64,000 nucleotides of DNA from Nitratireductor sp. XY-223 (GTDB lineage Bacteria > Pseudomonadota > Alphaproteobacteria > Rhizobiales > Rhizobiaceae). Under the pieces are notes generated by a model, which saw only the letters and a list, made by a program, of their open reading frames with translations, searched no databases and was not told where the DNA came from. The position numbers and the translations under genes are program-made. Positions 8,943 to 16,989 of the stretch are shown here, in pieces. Each line of letters starts with the position of its first letter. Position 1 is the stretch's first letter. Where the stretch lies: positions 672,619 to 736,618 of the forward strand of contig NZ_SPNT01000003.1 of the NCBI RefSeq assembly GCF_004959855.1, read 5' to 3'.

Positions 8943-9689
8943 ATGACTGCGGGTGGAATTCTCGCAAAATTCGTTCCGACGATTGCATCCGAACGACGCT
9001 GGATCCGTACATTAAACTGGATGTTCCTCTTCGGCGCCGCGTTTGTCGTGGTCGGGATTTTCGTGCTCTCAGCGGCGCCGTTCGAGGCCTATCTCGACGG
9101 CGCATCGGCAACCGACAGGGCGCTGACGCACCGGCTTCGCAACAACGCCGATCGCGCCGGCATCTTTTTCATTCACATCTATACGGGAACGACCGCGCTG
9201 GCGCTCGGGACCCTGCAAATCTACAAGCCGTTGCGGTCGGCGCATCCCAACCTGCATCGCTGGCTCGGCCGTCTTTACGTCGTACTCGTCATGATCTCTG
9301 CCGGAGCGTCGCTTTGGCTCTCGCCGCGCCTGTCGGTGTTCGGCACGGAATTCATCCGCCAACTTGGAGCGGTGCTTTGGGCGACATTCACCATCCTCGG
9401 CGTGATCGCCATTCGCAATTCCGACGTGGCGAGCCATCGGCGATGGATGGCCCGAAGTTATGCCTTCGCGTATATGGGAATTACATTCCTCTTTCTCAGC
9501 GCCATTCGCAAACTCTCGGGGATGCCGCTTGAGTACGGATATCCCATGGTCGTCCATTTGAGCTTTCTGCTGAATTTGGCGGTATGTGAACTGATCCTTC
9601 GCAGATCCAAATTCCAGGCATCGAAGCCGGGTGTAAGCGATCCTCGCGGGCTCAACACCACCGGGCTTGAAGCGACCAGAGGCAGTTAA
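8943..9689 (+). CDS. DUF2306 family membrane protein
   Basis: A 248-residue protein with about seven hydrophobic segments and the DUF2306 features: HRLRNNADRAGIFFIHIYTG, LQIYKPLRSAHPNLHRWLGR and a conserved SHRRWMARSYAFA motif preceding the last helices. The histidine-rich conserved motifs have led to suggestions of heme or metal binding, but the function is unknown. The last ~15 codons and the stop lie inside a repeat that recurs at 13.85 and 30.25 kb, so the C terminus may have been rebuilt by repeat insertion. The 3' half of this gene is duplicated at 13512-13908. Confidence 0.82.
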   Translation: MTAGGILAKFVPTIASERRWIRTLNWMFLFGAAFVVVGIFVLSAAPFEAYLDGASATDRALTHRLRNNADRAGIFFIHIYTGTTALALGTLQIYKPLRSAHPNLHRWLGRLYVVLVMISAGASLWLSPRLSVFGTEFIRQLGAVLWATFTILGVIAIRNSDVASHRRWMARSYAFAYMGITFLFLSAIRKLSGMPLEYGYPMVVHLSFLLNLAVCELILRRSKFQASKPGVSDPRGLNTTGLEATRGS

Positions 9690-9690
9690 C
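9294..9690 (+). repeat. Copy 1 of ~395-bp duplication (3' part of DUF2306 gene)
   Basis: This segment is nearly identical to 13512-13908; by eye about 20 substitutions and one single-base deletion separate them, with divergence rising over the last 40 bases. Together the two copies bracket the large cyclase gene. Confidence 0.9.
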
Positions 9691-10044
9691 TTACTCGAGC
9701 GGCACGGCCGCGTTGGCGAAATACAGCCATCGCAGCGCCGAAACCGTTGGCACCGAAGGGGCTCGTACCCGCATGAAAAATCAACGCCGCATACATCCAG
9801 CAGATTCTCTGCTTTGCGAACACTGAGTGGAAGCCGGAATTAGTGCCATCCCGCATGTAGAATGATCACGGGTGGGAAATGGTTTCGGGTACAAGAAACA
9901 TCATGCATCCGACATCGTTGACGGCGTCTCCCACAGTGGATTTGGCAACAATGGCTAAACGATCGAAGCCTCCATACAAATCGCCTATTCGCTTGAATAA
10001 CGCCGACTGCCGCGCCTATAGTCGCGCCACGGACAAGGAAGCAA
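9690..10044. other. Intergenic region upstream of large cyclase gene
   Basis: The first ~25 bases are the tail of the dispersed repeat also seen at ~13890 and ~30285. The rest holds no open frame with a ribosome site and no recognisable RNA gene. The promoter of the cyclase gene at 10045 must lie here, but no clear -35/-10 pair stands out. Confidence 0.4.
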
Positions 10045-13000
10045 ATGACCGACATCGGCGACTGGCTTGAAGCTCTGGGGCTCGGGAAATATGTTGCAAA
10101 CTTCGCTGAAAGCGAAGTCGAACTTTCGGATCTTGCGGAACTGAGCGATGAGGATCTGATCGAGATCGGATTGCCTCTTGGTCCCCGGCGCCGCATTCTC
10201 AAAGCGTTGCGGTCCGACGCCAGTCAACCCGCCGCTCCTGCTGAAGTTGCCGAGAGCGACCCCGAGGCACCGGATCGTCCGACCGTGGCCGAGCGGCGTC
10301 AACTCACCGTCATGTTTTGCGATCTGGTCGGATCGACTGAGCTTTCAACACGTCTGGATCCTGAAGAATACCGCGAAACGATGCGCGCCTACCAGGACAT
10401 GTGTGCTGGTGTCATCACCCGATATGACGGCTATGTGGCCAAATTCATGGGAGACGGCGTTCTGGCTTATTTCGGCTGGCCGCGCGGGCACGAGAATGAT
10501 GCGGAACGGGCGCTTAGCGCCGGACTCGGGCTTGCACGAAACGTCGGTACAATCTCGGCACCCGGTCTGCAGAATGGCTCATTGAAAGTTCGGATTGGCG
10601 TGGCGACCGGCCCCGTTGTCGTCGGCGATATCATCGGCGAAGGCGCCGCTCAGGAGGCGGCGGTCACGGGCGAAACGCCGAACCTGGCGGCGCGACTGCA
10701 GGAACTTGCGCCGCCGAATTCCGTTGTGGTTTCGCACAACACACAGGCTTTGGCCGGCGGCCTTTTCGATTATGAACCCATGGGGGAAGTGTCGCTGAAA
10801 GGCATCCCCCAGCCCGTTGATGCCTTCAGGGTTACCGGTGAACGAGCGATTGAGAGCAGGTTTGAGGCCCGAAGCGCCGAAATTCTGCCAATGGTCGGGC
10901 GCGATCAGGAACTGGCTTTGTTGCTGGAGCGATGGGCGAAGGTTGAAGGCGGGGAGGGGCAGGGTGTTCTACTGGTCGGGGAAGCCGGAATCGGCAAATC
11001 GCGCATCGTTCGCGGTTTGATCGATGGTCTGTCCGATCGGGCCTACACGCGCATCCATTACCAGTGTTCGCCGCTTCATACAGGCAGCGCTCTTTGGCCG
11101 GCGATCCAGCAATTGCGGTTTGCCGCGAGCATGCTGCCTACCGATTCACAGAGCGATCAGAAGCAGAAGCTGCGTAATTTCCTGAATTCGTCGAACGGCA
11201 GCGCCGATGATCTTGCTCTGGTGGCGGAGTTGATCGGGGTGCAGGAGTCGGAGGACCTCCCATTCCTCGAACTGCCGCCCCAGATCAGACGTTCCAGAAC
11301 GCTCGAGATGCTCCTGGGGTTGTTGACGAAACAATCGCGGATACGGCCGGTTCTCTTCGTTATGGAAGATGTTCATTGGATCGATCCGACGACGCTTGAG
11401 CTGCTCGAACTCTGTCTGGATACCATTGCGGAGACATCGGTGATGATGCTGATGACCAGCCGCCCGGACAATCAGCCCGAACTTGCGGCTCACCCCTATG
11501 TCACGCGTCTGACGCTCAACCGGCTTGGGCGATCCGGATTACACGAAATCGTCGCACGCCTGGGCGGCGGAAATCTGCCTGTTGAAAGCGTTAATGAGAT
11601 ACTGGCCCGAACGGATGGTGTCCCGTTGTATGTGGAGGAACTGACCAAAGCGGTTCTGGAGACGGGCGAGACTGCCATTCCAGCCTCATTGCATGACTCG
11701 CTGATGTCGCGGCTGGACAGGTTTCCGGATGTCAAGGAAGTTGCCCAGACCGCAGCCTGTATCGGACGAGAATTCGATCTTGTTTTGCTGCAGCAAATAG
11801 TCGACGGCACCGACGTAGAGCTGGATGAAGCGCTTCAGGAACTGGTGGCGGCACAGCTTGTCTTCCGTCGCGGAACCGCGTCCTCGGGCGGCTATATCTT
11901 CAAGCATGCGCTGGTTCGGGACGCGGCCTATGAAAGCATGCTGAAAAAGCGCCGGCAGGCGATCCACACCCGGCTGGTGAATGTCCTGGAACGGCAGGAT
12001 GACGCAACTCAGGAAGTGGTTGCGCGCCATGCAGAAGCCGCAGGGCTGATGGAGTCGGCAATCGAACACTGGGCCCTTGCGGCCGCGCAGTCGATGAAGC
12101 GACCCGCCTACAAGGAAGCGATCGCCAGCTATCAGTCGGCGATCGCCTTGTGCCGCAATCAAGGGGATGACATCAAATGGAAGCGCCGCGAACTGGAATT
12201 GCAGGTGGAAGTGGGGCAGGCGCTGATCGCCAACCTCGGCTATCAGGCGCCGGCGACCGTCGAGGCATTCGAGTCCGCTTTGCTCCTTGCCGACCGCATT
12301 GATGATCCGGAACGCCTTGTCCGGTCGATTTTTGGGCTGTGGGCCGCCAGATACATCTGCAATGTTCCATCCTACGAGCTGGCTGACCGGATGGCTGCGG
12401 CGACAAATGTCGATATTGATCGCGGTGCAAAATGTGTGTCCTACCGCATGCTGGCTCTCGAGAATTTCCATATGGCCCAATACCGCAATTCCCTCGATCT
12501 GGTTGGGAAGGCCCTGGAAATCTATAATGAAGAAGAGGATCGGGATCTGGCGCTACGCTATGGGCATGATCCGCGGGTCGCGGCCACGAACTACAAGGCA
12601 TGGAATCTCTGGTATCTCGGCTTTCCCGTTCAGGCAAAGGCGGCTGCCGAGCAATCTTTGACCTGGGCGCTGGAGCGCGATCACCCCAATACCATTGGAC
12701 TTTCCCAGTGTTTTGGTGTGTGCCTGACGAACATTTGGCTCGGCGATACAGACCGCGTGGCCAGGGCCGCCAAAGACGTTCTGGTCCTTGCTGAAGAAAA
12801 ATCCCTCGAGCTGTGGAATGCCTGGGGACGGATTTATCGTGGCTGGGCGCGCTTCCAGGGCAATCAAAATGAAGGCTTCGATGATCTTGCGGCCGGCCTT
12901 GAATTCAGCGCACGAATTGGCGCCGTCCGGCTGGAGCCCTTCCACTTCGGCCTGGCAGCACAGATGTATTCGAAAATCGGTCAGCACGACGAGGCGGACC

Positions 13001-13338
13001 ACTTCATTCAAAAGGCGTTTTCATCGCAGGAGCTCCGCAATGACGTCCCCTTCGAGGCAGAACTTCATCGACTGCGGGCCGCCGTTTCCCTCAACCGCAA
13101 CGCAAGGATAACGGATGCGGTCGAACATGACCTGCTGCGCGCTCTGGAGGTAGCAAAGAGCCAGAACGCCCTTTCGCTGGAGTTGCGGGCATCACGCGAC
13201 CTGGCGCTGATCCGGGTGCAAGGCGGCGATCGGCCAGGGGCTTATGATCTGCTATCCGGCGTTCGTCGGAGATTTACCGAGGGCGATGACATGCCCGAGT
13301 TGAGGCTGGTGGATTCCATATTAGCCGATTTGCAGTGA
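10045..13338 (+). CDS. SAM domain - adenylate cyclase - AAA ATPase - TPR signalling protein
   Basis: A 1097-residue multidomain protein. Residues 1-58 are a SAM domain (WLEALGLGKYVANFAESEV). Residues ~86-270 are a class III cyclase domain with metal aspartates Asp93 (FCDLVGSTELS) and Asp137 (FMGDGVLAYFGWP). Residues ~290-600 form a STAND/AAA-16 ATPase with a Walker A GEAGIGKS near residue 313 and Walker B LFVMEDVHW near 440. The remainder is TPR-like helical repeats. This rhizobial signalling architecture probably couples ligand binding on the TPRs and nucleotide switching to cyclic nucleotide synthesis. It stands as a single gene between two copies of a DUF2306 segment, which suggests it arrived by, or was isolated by, a duplication or recombination event. 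Confidence 0.9.
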   Translation: MTDIGDWLEALGLGKYVANFAESEVELSDLAELSDEDLIEIGLPLGPRRRILKALRSDASQPAAPAEVAESDPEAPDRPTVAERRQLTVMFCDLVGSTELSTRLDPEEYRETMRAYQDMCAGVITRYDGYVAKFMGDGVLAYFGWPRGHENDAERALSAGLGLARNVGTISAPGLQNGSLKVRIGVATGPVVVGDIIGEGAAQEAAVTGETPNLAARLQELAPPNSVVVSHNTQALAGGLFDYEPMGEVSLKGIPQPVDAFRVTGERAIESRFEARSAEILPMVGRDQELALLLERWAKVEGGEGQGVLLVGEAGIGKSRIVRGLIDGLSDRAYTRIHYQCSPLHTGSALWPAIQQLRFAASMLPTDSQSDQKQKLRNFLNSSNGSADDLALVAELIGVQESEDLPFLELPPQIRRSRTLEMLLGLLTKQSRIRPVLFVMEDVHWIDPTTLELLELCLDTIAETSVMMLMTSRPDNQPELAAHPYVTRLTLNRLGRSGLHEIVARLGGGNLPVESVNEILARTDGVPLYVEELTKAVLETGETAIPASLHDSLMSRLDRFPDVKEVAQTAACIGREFDLVLLQQIVDGTDVELDEALQELVAAQLVFRRGTASSGGYIFKHALVRDAAYESMLKKRRQAIHTRLVNVLERQDDATQEVVARHAEAAGLMESAIEHWALAAAQSMKRPAYKEAIASYQSAIALCRNQGDDIKWKRRELELQVEVGQALIANLGYQAPATVEAFESALLLADRIDDPERLVRSIFGLWAARYICNVPSYELADRMAAATNVDIDRGAKCVSYRMLALENFHMAQYRNSLDLVGKALEIYNEEEDRDLALRYGHDPRVAATNYKAWNLWYLGFPVQAKAAAEQSLTWALERDHPNTIGLSQCFGVCLTNIWLGDTDRVARAAKDVLVLAEEKSLELWNAWGRIYRGWARFQGNQNEGFDDLAAGLEFSARIGAVRLEPFHFGLAAQMYSKIGQHDEADHFIQKAFSSQELRNDVPFEAELHRLRAAVSLNRNARITDAVEHDLLRALEVAKSQNALSLELRASRDLALIRVQGGDRPGAYDLLSGVRRRFTEGDDMPELRLVDSILADLQ

Positions 13339-13404
13339 TCCGTTGAATCCACCGCTCAAAGCGGTCCTCGCCAATCTTGCATTCGCGTATTGCAGGCTGC
13401 TCGG

Positions 13405-13514
13405 AGGTCTTGAGTGATGTGGTCGGTACCCGGGTTGGCCGGGGTGCGCGCGCGGCCCGGTCCGGCGCAGTAGCAGCGCACAGCCAGCGCAGACCGCCGC
13501 AAACACCAGCACCA
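13405..13514 (-). repeat. Duplicated 3' end of the MFS gene (copy at 28929-29038)
   Basis: This 110-bp segment closely matches 28929-29038, the last codons and immediate 3' flank of the MFS transporter gene. On the minus strand it still encodes CAGCALLLRRTGPRAHPG, the MFS C terminus. It abuts the DUF2306 remnant at 13512, so two unrelated gene ends are fused here. Confidence 0.85.
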
Positions 13515-13908
13515 TCTCCGCCGGAGCGTCGCTTTGGCTCTCGCCGCGCCTGTTGGTGTTCGGCACGGAATTCATCCGCCAACTTGGAGCGGTGCTTTGG
13601 GCGACATTCACGATCCTCGGCGTGATCGCCATTCGCAATTCCGACGTGGCGAGCCATCGGCGCTGGATGGCCCGCAGTTACGCCTTCGCGCATATCGGAA
13701 TAACGTTCCTCTTTCTCAGCGCCATTCGCAAACTCTCGGGGATGCCGCTTGAGTACGGATATCCATGGTCGTCCATTTGAGCTTTCTGCTGAATATGGCG
13801 GTATGTGAACTGATCCTTCGCAGATCCAAATTCCAGGCATCGAATCCGGGTGTAAGCGATCCCCGCGGGCCAATTGCCACCGGGCTTGAAGCGACCAGGG
13901 GCAATTGA
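13512..13908 (+). pseudogene. Decayed 3' fragment of a DUF2306 gene
   Basis: A partial copy of 9294-9690. It lacks the 5' half of the gene and its start codon, and a one-base deletion after GGATATCC (near 13764) breaks the frame, so the conserved C-terminal helix is lost. A ~75-residue open frame (from 13553) still reads FGTEFIRQLGAVLWATFTIL before the frameshift. It is almost certainly non-functional. It may be the product of the event that also copied the MFS 3' end. Confidence 0.85.
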
Positions 13909-13978
13909 GTTTACCGGGTCGAACGGCAGCGTTAGCCAGCTATCGCCTGCAATTGAAGGCATGGGAGGCGGACTTTAG

Positions 13979-14012
13979 CCGCGAGCTGCACAAACGACCG
14001 CGGTGCGGACAT
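13979..14012. repeat. Dispersed repeat, copy at 14.0 kb
   Basis: The core CTGCACAAACGACCGCGG is shared, with small changes, with 27375-27410 (CTGCGCAAACGACCGCGG) and 30381-30426 (CTGCACAGACGACTGCGG), always in the same orientation and always followed by TGCGGAC or CGCGGAC. It lies in the gap between the DUF2306 remnant and the FAD oxidoreductase gene. Confidence 0.7.
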
Positions 14013-14130
14013 GGCTGCCATTGAAAACTCAATGTGAACGTGGGCTCCGATGCCGGCTCTGTCGAATATCCACGCATTTTTCCTCAACGTGTATTCGCCA
14101 TTCGCGACTGATGGCACGCCTGAGGCTCCA

Positions 14131-15522
14131 TCAAGCATCAAGTTGCTCCCTAGTTGTCTGCTGCGCGGCACTGCGCCCGGCAATCAGCCCCAGGACCACC
14201 GCGGCGAGCAGGCCGTTGCCGGAAAGATATCCGCTGTCACCGCTCCCGGACACGCCGACCGCCGCGCCGCCGGCCGCAAACAGATTGGGAAACACGTCCC
14301 CGGACTTCCGGATCACACGCGCGTCGGAAGAGATGCTCAGCCCGCCCTGGGTGTGAAAGAGCGCGCCCGTGACCTTCACCGCGCAATAGGGCGGCGCGAG
14401 CGGCGGGCCGCCAAACACACGGCCAATGCTGTCGGCTCCAGCCTGCGGGATCGCACCCAGCGTCTCCGCCAAAGCGCCGGCGGGCAGCCCGCAGATTGTG
14501 GACAGTTCATCCAACGTGTCCGACGTCCGGATCGCGCCGGCAGCCTCGGCGTCCTTGAAATCCTGAAACTGTCGCGCGACAGCCGCAATGCGGGCGTCGA
14601 AGATCGTCCACGCCACGCCGCCCGGCTGGGCCAGAACCGCCCGTGCCGCCTCCGAGTAGCCTTGGCTTTCGTCCCAGAACCGGCGCCCGTGGACGTCGAC
14701 CTGAACACCACCCTCGGTGATCACGGCCCATGTGATCAGAATGCTATGCGGCGTCGCGACGTTGCCGTGCCCCTGGTAGGCGCGAAGATGCTGGCAGTCG
14801 GCACCGAGCGCCTCGCCCCAGACCACTGCGTCACCCCTGTTTCCGTCGTGACCAAACCAGAGCGCTCCTTCGATTTCAGGCAGGAAACGGGCCACCATTT
14901 CGCGATTGCCGCCAAAACCGTTGCAGGCGAGAACGAGGGTCTCGCATCCAATGCGCTCCGGGCCTTCGGGGCTCTCCACTTCGACGCCGGTAATCCGGTT
15001 GCCGTCCCGAAACAACGTCTCCGCCCGCCGATTGCAGATGATGTCGATGCCCTGGGCCTCGCAGCTGGCACGCAGGCGGTCGACGAGTTCGCGTCCGGAA
15101 CGGCTCGGCAGGCCATGCATCCGGCGCCGGGAGTGGCCGGGATAGTCGAAGTTCGTCACGACCGAGAACGGCAGGTCGAAGCGGTCGGCCAACCACTCGA
15201 TCGTGGGTCCGGCGTTCCGGGCAAGCAGGTCGACCAGGGCCTGCGAGTTTTCGCCCTTGGCCTTGGCCTGAATATCGCCGGCAAACAGTGTAGCATCGTC
15301 GCTGATGCCGGCATCGCGCTGGAATCGGGTGCCGGCTGCGGGGATCAGCCCCGCTGAAAGGGCTGTAGAGCCTGATGGCATGGGGTCGGTTTCGACGACC
15401 AGGACTTCACCGCCGGCATCGGCAGCCGCCAGTGCCGCCACCATTCCGCTGGCGCCCGCGCCGACAATCAGAACGGGCACGTCCAGATCGAATGGGGATT
15501 CTGGCGTTGGGTGTACTCGCAT
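14131..15522 (-). CDS. FAD-dependent oxidoreductase, fumarate-reductase/TcuA/KstD-like
   Basis: A 463-residue flavoprotein with an N-terminal FAD site GAGASG (residues 21-26), the ETDPMPSGSTALSAG segment typical of the succinate dehydrogenase/fumarate reductase flavoprotein group, and the C-terminal FAD block PNLFAAGGAAVGVSGSGDSG. Relatives oxidise or reduce a C-C bond next to a carbonyl or carboxylate: tricarballylate dehydrogenase (TcuA), 3-ketosteroid dehydrogenase, urocanate and fumarate reductases. It is the last gene of a six-gene minus-strand operon and starts 3 bases after the lyase gene ends. Within that pathway it may introduce or remove the double bond of a substituted succinate/maleate. 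Electron acceptor and substrate are unknown. Confidence 0.82.
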   Translation of the reverse strand: MRVHPTPESPFDLDVPVLIVGAGASGMVAALAAADAGGEVLVVETDPMPSGSTALSAGLIPAAGTRFQRDAGISDDATLFAGDIQAKAKGENSQALVDLLARNAGPTIEWLADRFDLPFSVVTNFDYPGHSRRRMHGLPSRSGRELVDRLRASCEAQGIDIICNRRAETLFRDGNRITGVEVESPEGPERIGCETLVLACNGFGGNREMVARFLPEIEGALWFGHDGNRGDAVVWGEALGADCQHLRAYQGHGNVATPHSILITWAVITEGGVQVDVHGRRFWDESQGYSEAARAVLAQPGGVAWTIFDARIAAVARQFQDFKDAEAAGAIRTSDTLDELSTICGLPAGALAETLGAIPQAGADSIGRVFGGPPLAPPYCAVKVTGALFHTQGGLSISSDARVIRKSGDVFPNLFAAGGAAVGVSGSGDSGYLSGNGLLAAVVLGLIAGRSAAQQTTREQLDA

Positions 15523-15525
15523 GCC

Positions 15526-16386
15526 TCAACCGGACTCGTAGCGCTTGCCCAATCTGAGCATCTCGTCTGTCCCGATCCGGTCGTTCAATCCACCGAAGTC
15601 GAACATCCGGTCGGCAAACGGCCGATTCGATCCATGGGTGCGCAGACTGGCGTAATATTCGACCGCAGTCCGGGCCAGCGCCCGGACGATGCCGCCGGGA
15701 AAGATGACGATGTCGTAGCCCAGAGCCTCCAGATCGGCGGCGCTTTGCAGGGGGGTTGCGCCGCCCTCGACCATGTTGGCCAGCAGCGGCATGCGCGCGC
15801 CGAACTGATCGGCAACCCGGCGCAACTCGTCGCCGGACCGCGGGGCCTCGACAAACAGGATGTCGGCACCCGCGGCAACATAGGTCTCGGCACGGGACAT
15901 CGCCGCCTCAAGACCCTCAACGGCGATCGCGTCGGTCCGGGCGATGATCAGCGTCTCGTCCGATTGGCGCGCATCCGCCATGGCCGCGATCTTGCCGGCC
16001 ATTTCCCCTGCGGGGATCAGCGACTTGTCGGAAAGATGCCCGCATCGCTTCGGGAAGGTCTGGTCCTCAAGCTGCAGCGCGTTCGCCCCGGCGCGCTCAA
16101 AAAGACGCATCGTGCGTTGTGCGTTCAGCGCATTTCCAAATCCGGTGTCGGCGTCGATGATCACGGGCAGCTCCACCCGGTCGCGGATCAGCGCCATCGT
16201 TTCTGCCACTTCGCTGACGGACGTCAGCCCGATATCCGGGCGTCCCAGACGGGTGTAGGCCACCGCGGCCCCGGAGAGGTAGAGCGCTTCGAAGCCGGCC
16301 TCTGTGGCAAGCGCCGCGGTCAACGCGTCGTAGACACCTGGGGCAATCAGAATATTCGGCTCTTGCAGCCGTGACATCAGATTCAT
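15526..16386 (-). CDS. Isocitrate lyase/PEP mutase superfamily lyase (2,3-dimethylmalate/methylisocitrate lyase-like)
   Basis: A 286-residue TIM-barrel protein. It has the Mg site IDADTGFGN (Asp78, Asp80), QLEDQ (Glu107, Asp108) and the catalytic loop KRCGH at residues 113-117. A cysteine in this loop marks carbon-carbon lyases (isocitrate, 2-methylisocitrate and 2,3-dimethylmalate lyases); PEP mutases and hydrolases lack it. It therefore probably splits a substituted malate into a 2-oxo acid and a carboxylate. The start at 16386 overlaps the upstream stop as ATGA, showing translational coupling. Its partnership with an aconitase-family dehydratase in the divergent arm parallels Dml with DmdAB in nicotinate fermentation. 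Confidence 0.85.
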   Translation of the reverse strand: MNLMSRLQEPNILIAPGVYDALTAALATEAGFEALYLSGAAVAYTRLGRPDIGLTSVSEVAETMALIRDRVELPVIIDADTGFGNALNAQRTMRLFERAGANALQLEDQTFPKRCGHLSDKSLIPAGEMAGKIAAMADARQSDETLIIARTDAIAVEGLEAAMSRAETYVAAGADILFVEAPRSGDELRRVADQFGARMPLLANMVEGGATPLQSAADLEALGYDIVIFPGGIVRALARTAVEYYASLRTHGSNRPFADRMFDFGGLNDRIGTDEMLRLGKRYESG

Positions 16387-16988
16387 GCCAATTCTTCCAA
16401 CATGTCGGTGCAGGACCTGATAGTCGTGATCGAACCGAGTGACACCAGCGTCGCTTCGTGCACCTCTGGTTTGAACGCAGCGCACCCGTCCGACATGAGC
16501 ACGGTGTGGATGTCGCGAAGATGCGCATCGCGCACCGTACTGGCGACGCCGCCATTTGTGACAATGCCGCCTACGATCAGCGTGTCGATGCCAAGCGCAC
16601 GCAGAATGTGTTCCAGTCGTGTCTGGTAGAAGGCGGAGTAGGCCACCTTCTCGATCGTGTAGTTGGCCGGGGCCAGTTCCTCGACGAGTGCATGTCCAAA
16701 GGCGCCCGGCGCGAAGTCACCCTTGCCAAGGAACGGCCGCAGTTTTTTGAGATGCGGCGCGATCAACGGTTCGCCGCCAGGGCCGGGAACGAGCGTGAAT
16801 TGGGCACTGATATAGGTGCCGCCCTTTGCGTGCAGCGCGTCGACAAATGGCCGGATTCGCGCCGGCAGGGCCGAGATCGCTTCGGAGGTTTGTCCTGCCC
16901 GGCCATAGGCACCTTCAGGGTGCAGAAAATCATTCTGAAGATCGATGGTCAGGAGCGCGGTGCGCTGTGGGTCAATCGTCTGGGTCAT
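16383..16988 (-). CDS. Isochorismatase-fold hydrolase lacking the catalytic cysteine
   Basis: A 201-residue protein of the isochorismatase-like (cysteine hydrolase) fold. The catalytic Asp (LLTIDLQNDF, Asp16) and Lys (TIEKVAYSAF, Lys114) are present. The usual nucleophile cysteine in the T-N-x-C-V motif is glycine (VTNGGVASTVRDA, Gly147). True isochorismatases (EntB, PhzD) also have glycine here and hydrolyse a vinyl ether, whereas amidases such as maleamate or nicotinamide hydrolases need the Cys. It may therefore act on an enol ether or enamine rather than an amide. The start at 16988 (GAGGA upstream) lies just after the HyuA stop; a start 24 bases further upstream is possible. It overlaps the lyase gene by 4 bases. 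Confidence 0.82.
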   Translation of the reverse strand: MTQTIDPQRTALLTIDLQNDFLHPEGAYGRAGQTSEAISALPARIRPFVDALHAKGGTYISAQFTLVPGPGGEPLIAPHLKKLRPFLGKGDFAPGAFGHALVEELAPANYTIEKVAYSAFYQTRLEHILRALGIDTLIVGGIVTNGGVASTVRDAHLRDIHTVLMSDGCAAFKPEVHEATLVSLGSITTIRSCTDMLEELA

Positions 16989-16989
16989 C

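Noticed and set aside
13274-13873. 199-codon minus-strand frame spanning the repeat junction
   Set aside because: It is antisense to the DUF2306 remnant, reads through the chimeric repeat and has no ribosome site. The part resembling the MFS C terminus is explained by the duplication.
14050-15357. 435-codon open frame on the plus strand opposite the FAD oxidoreductase gene
   Set aside because: Low-complexity Arg/Ala/Gly composition, no start signal and no motif; the minus-strand gene has full FAD-binding motifs.
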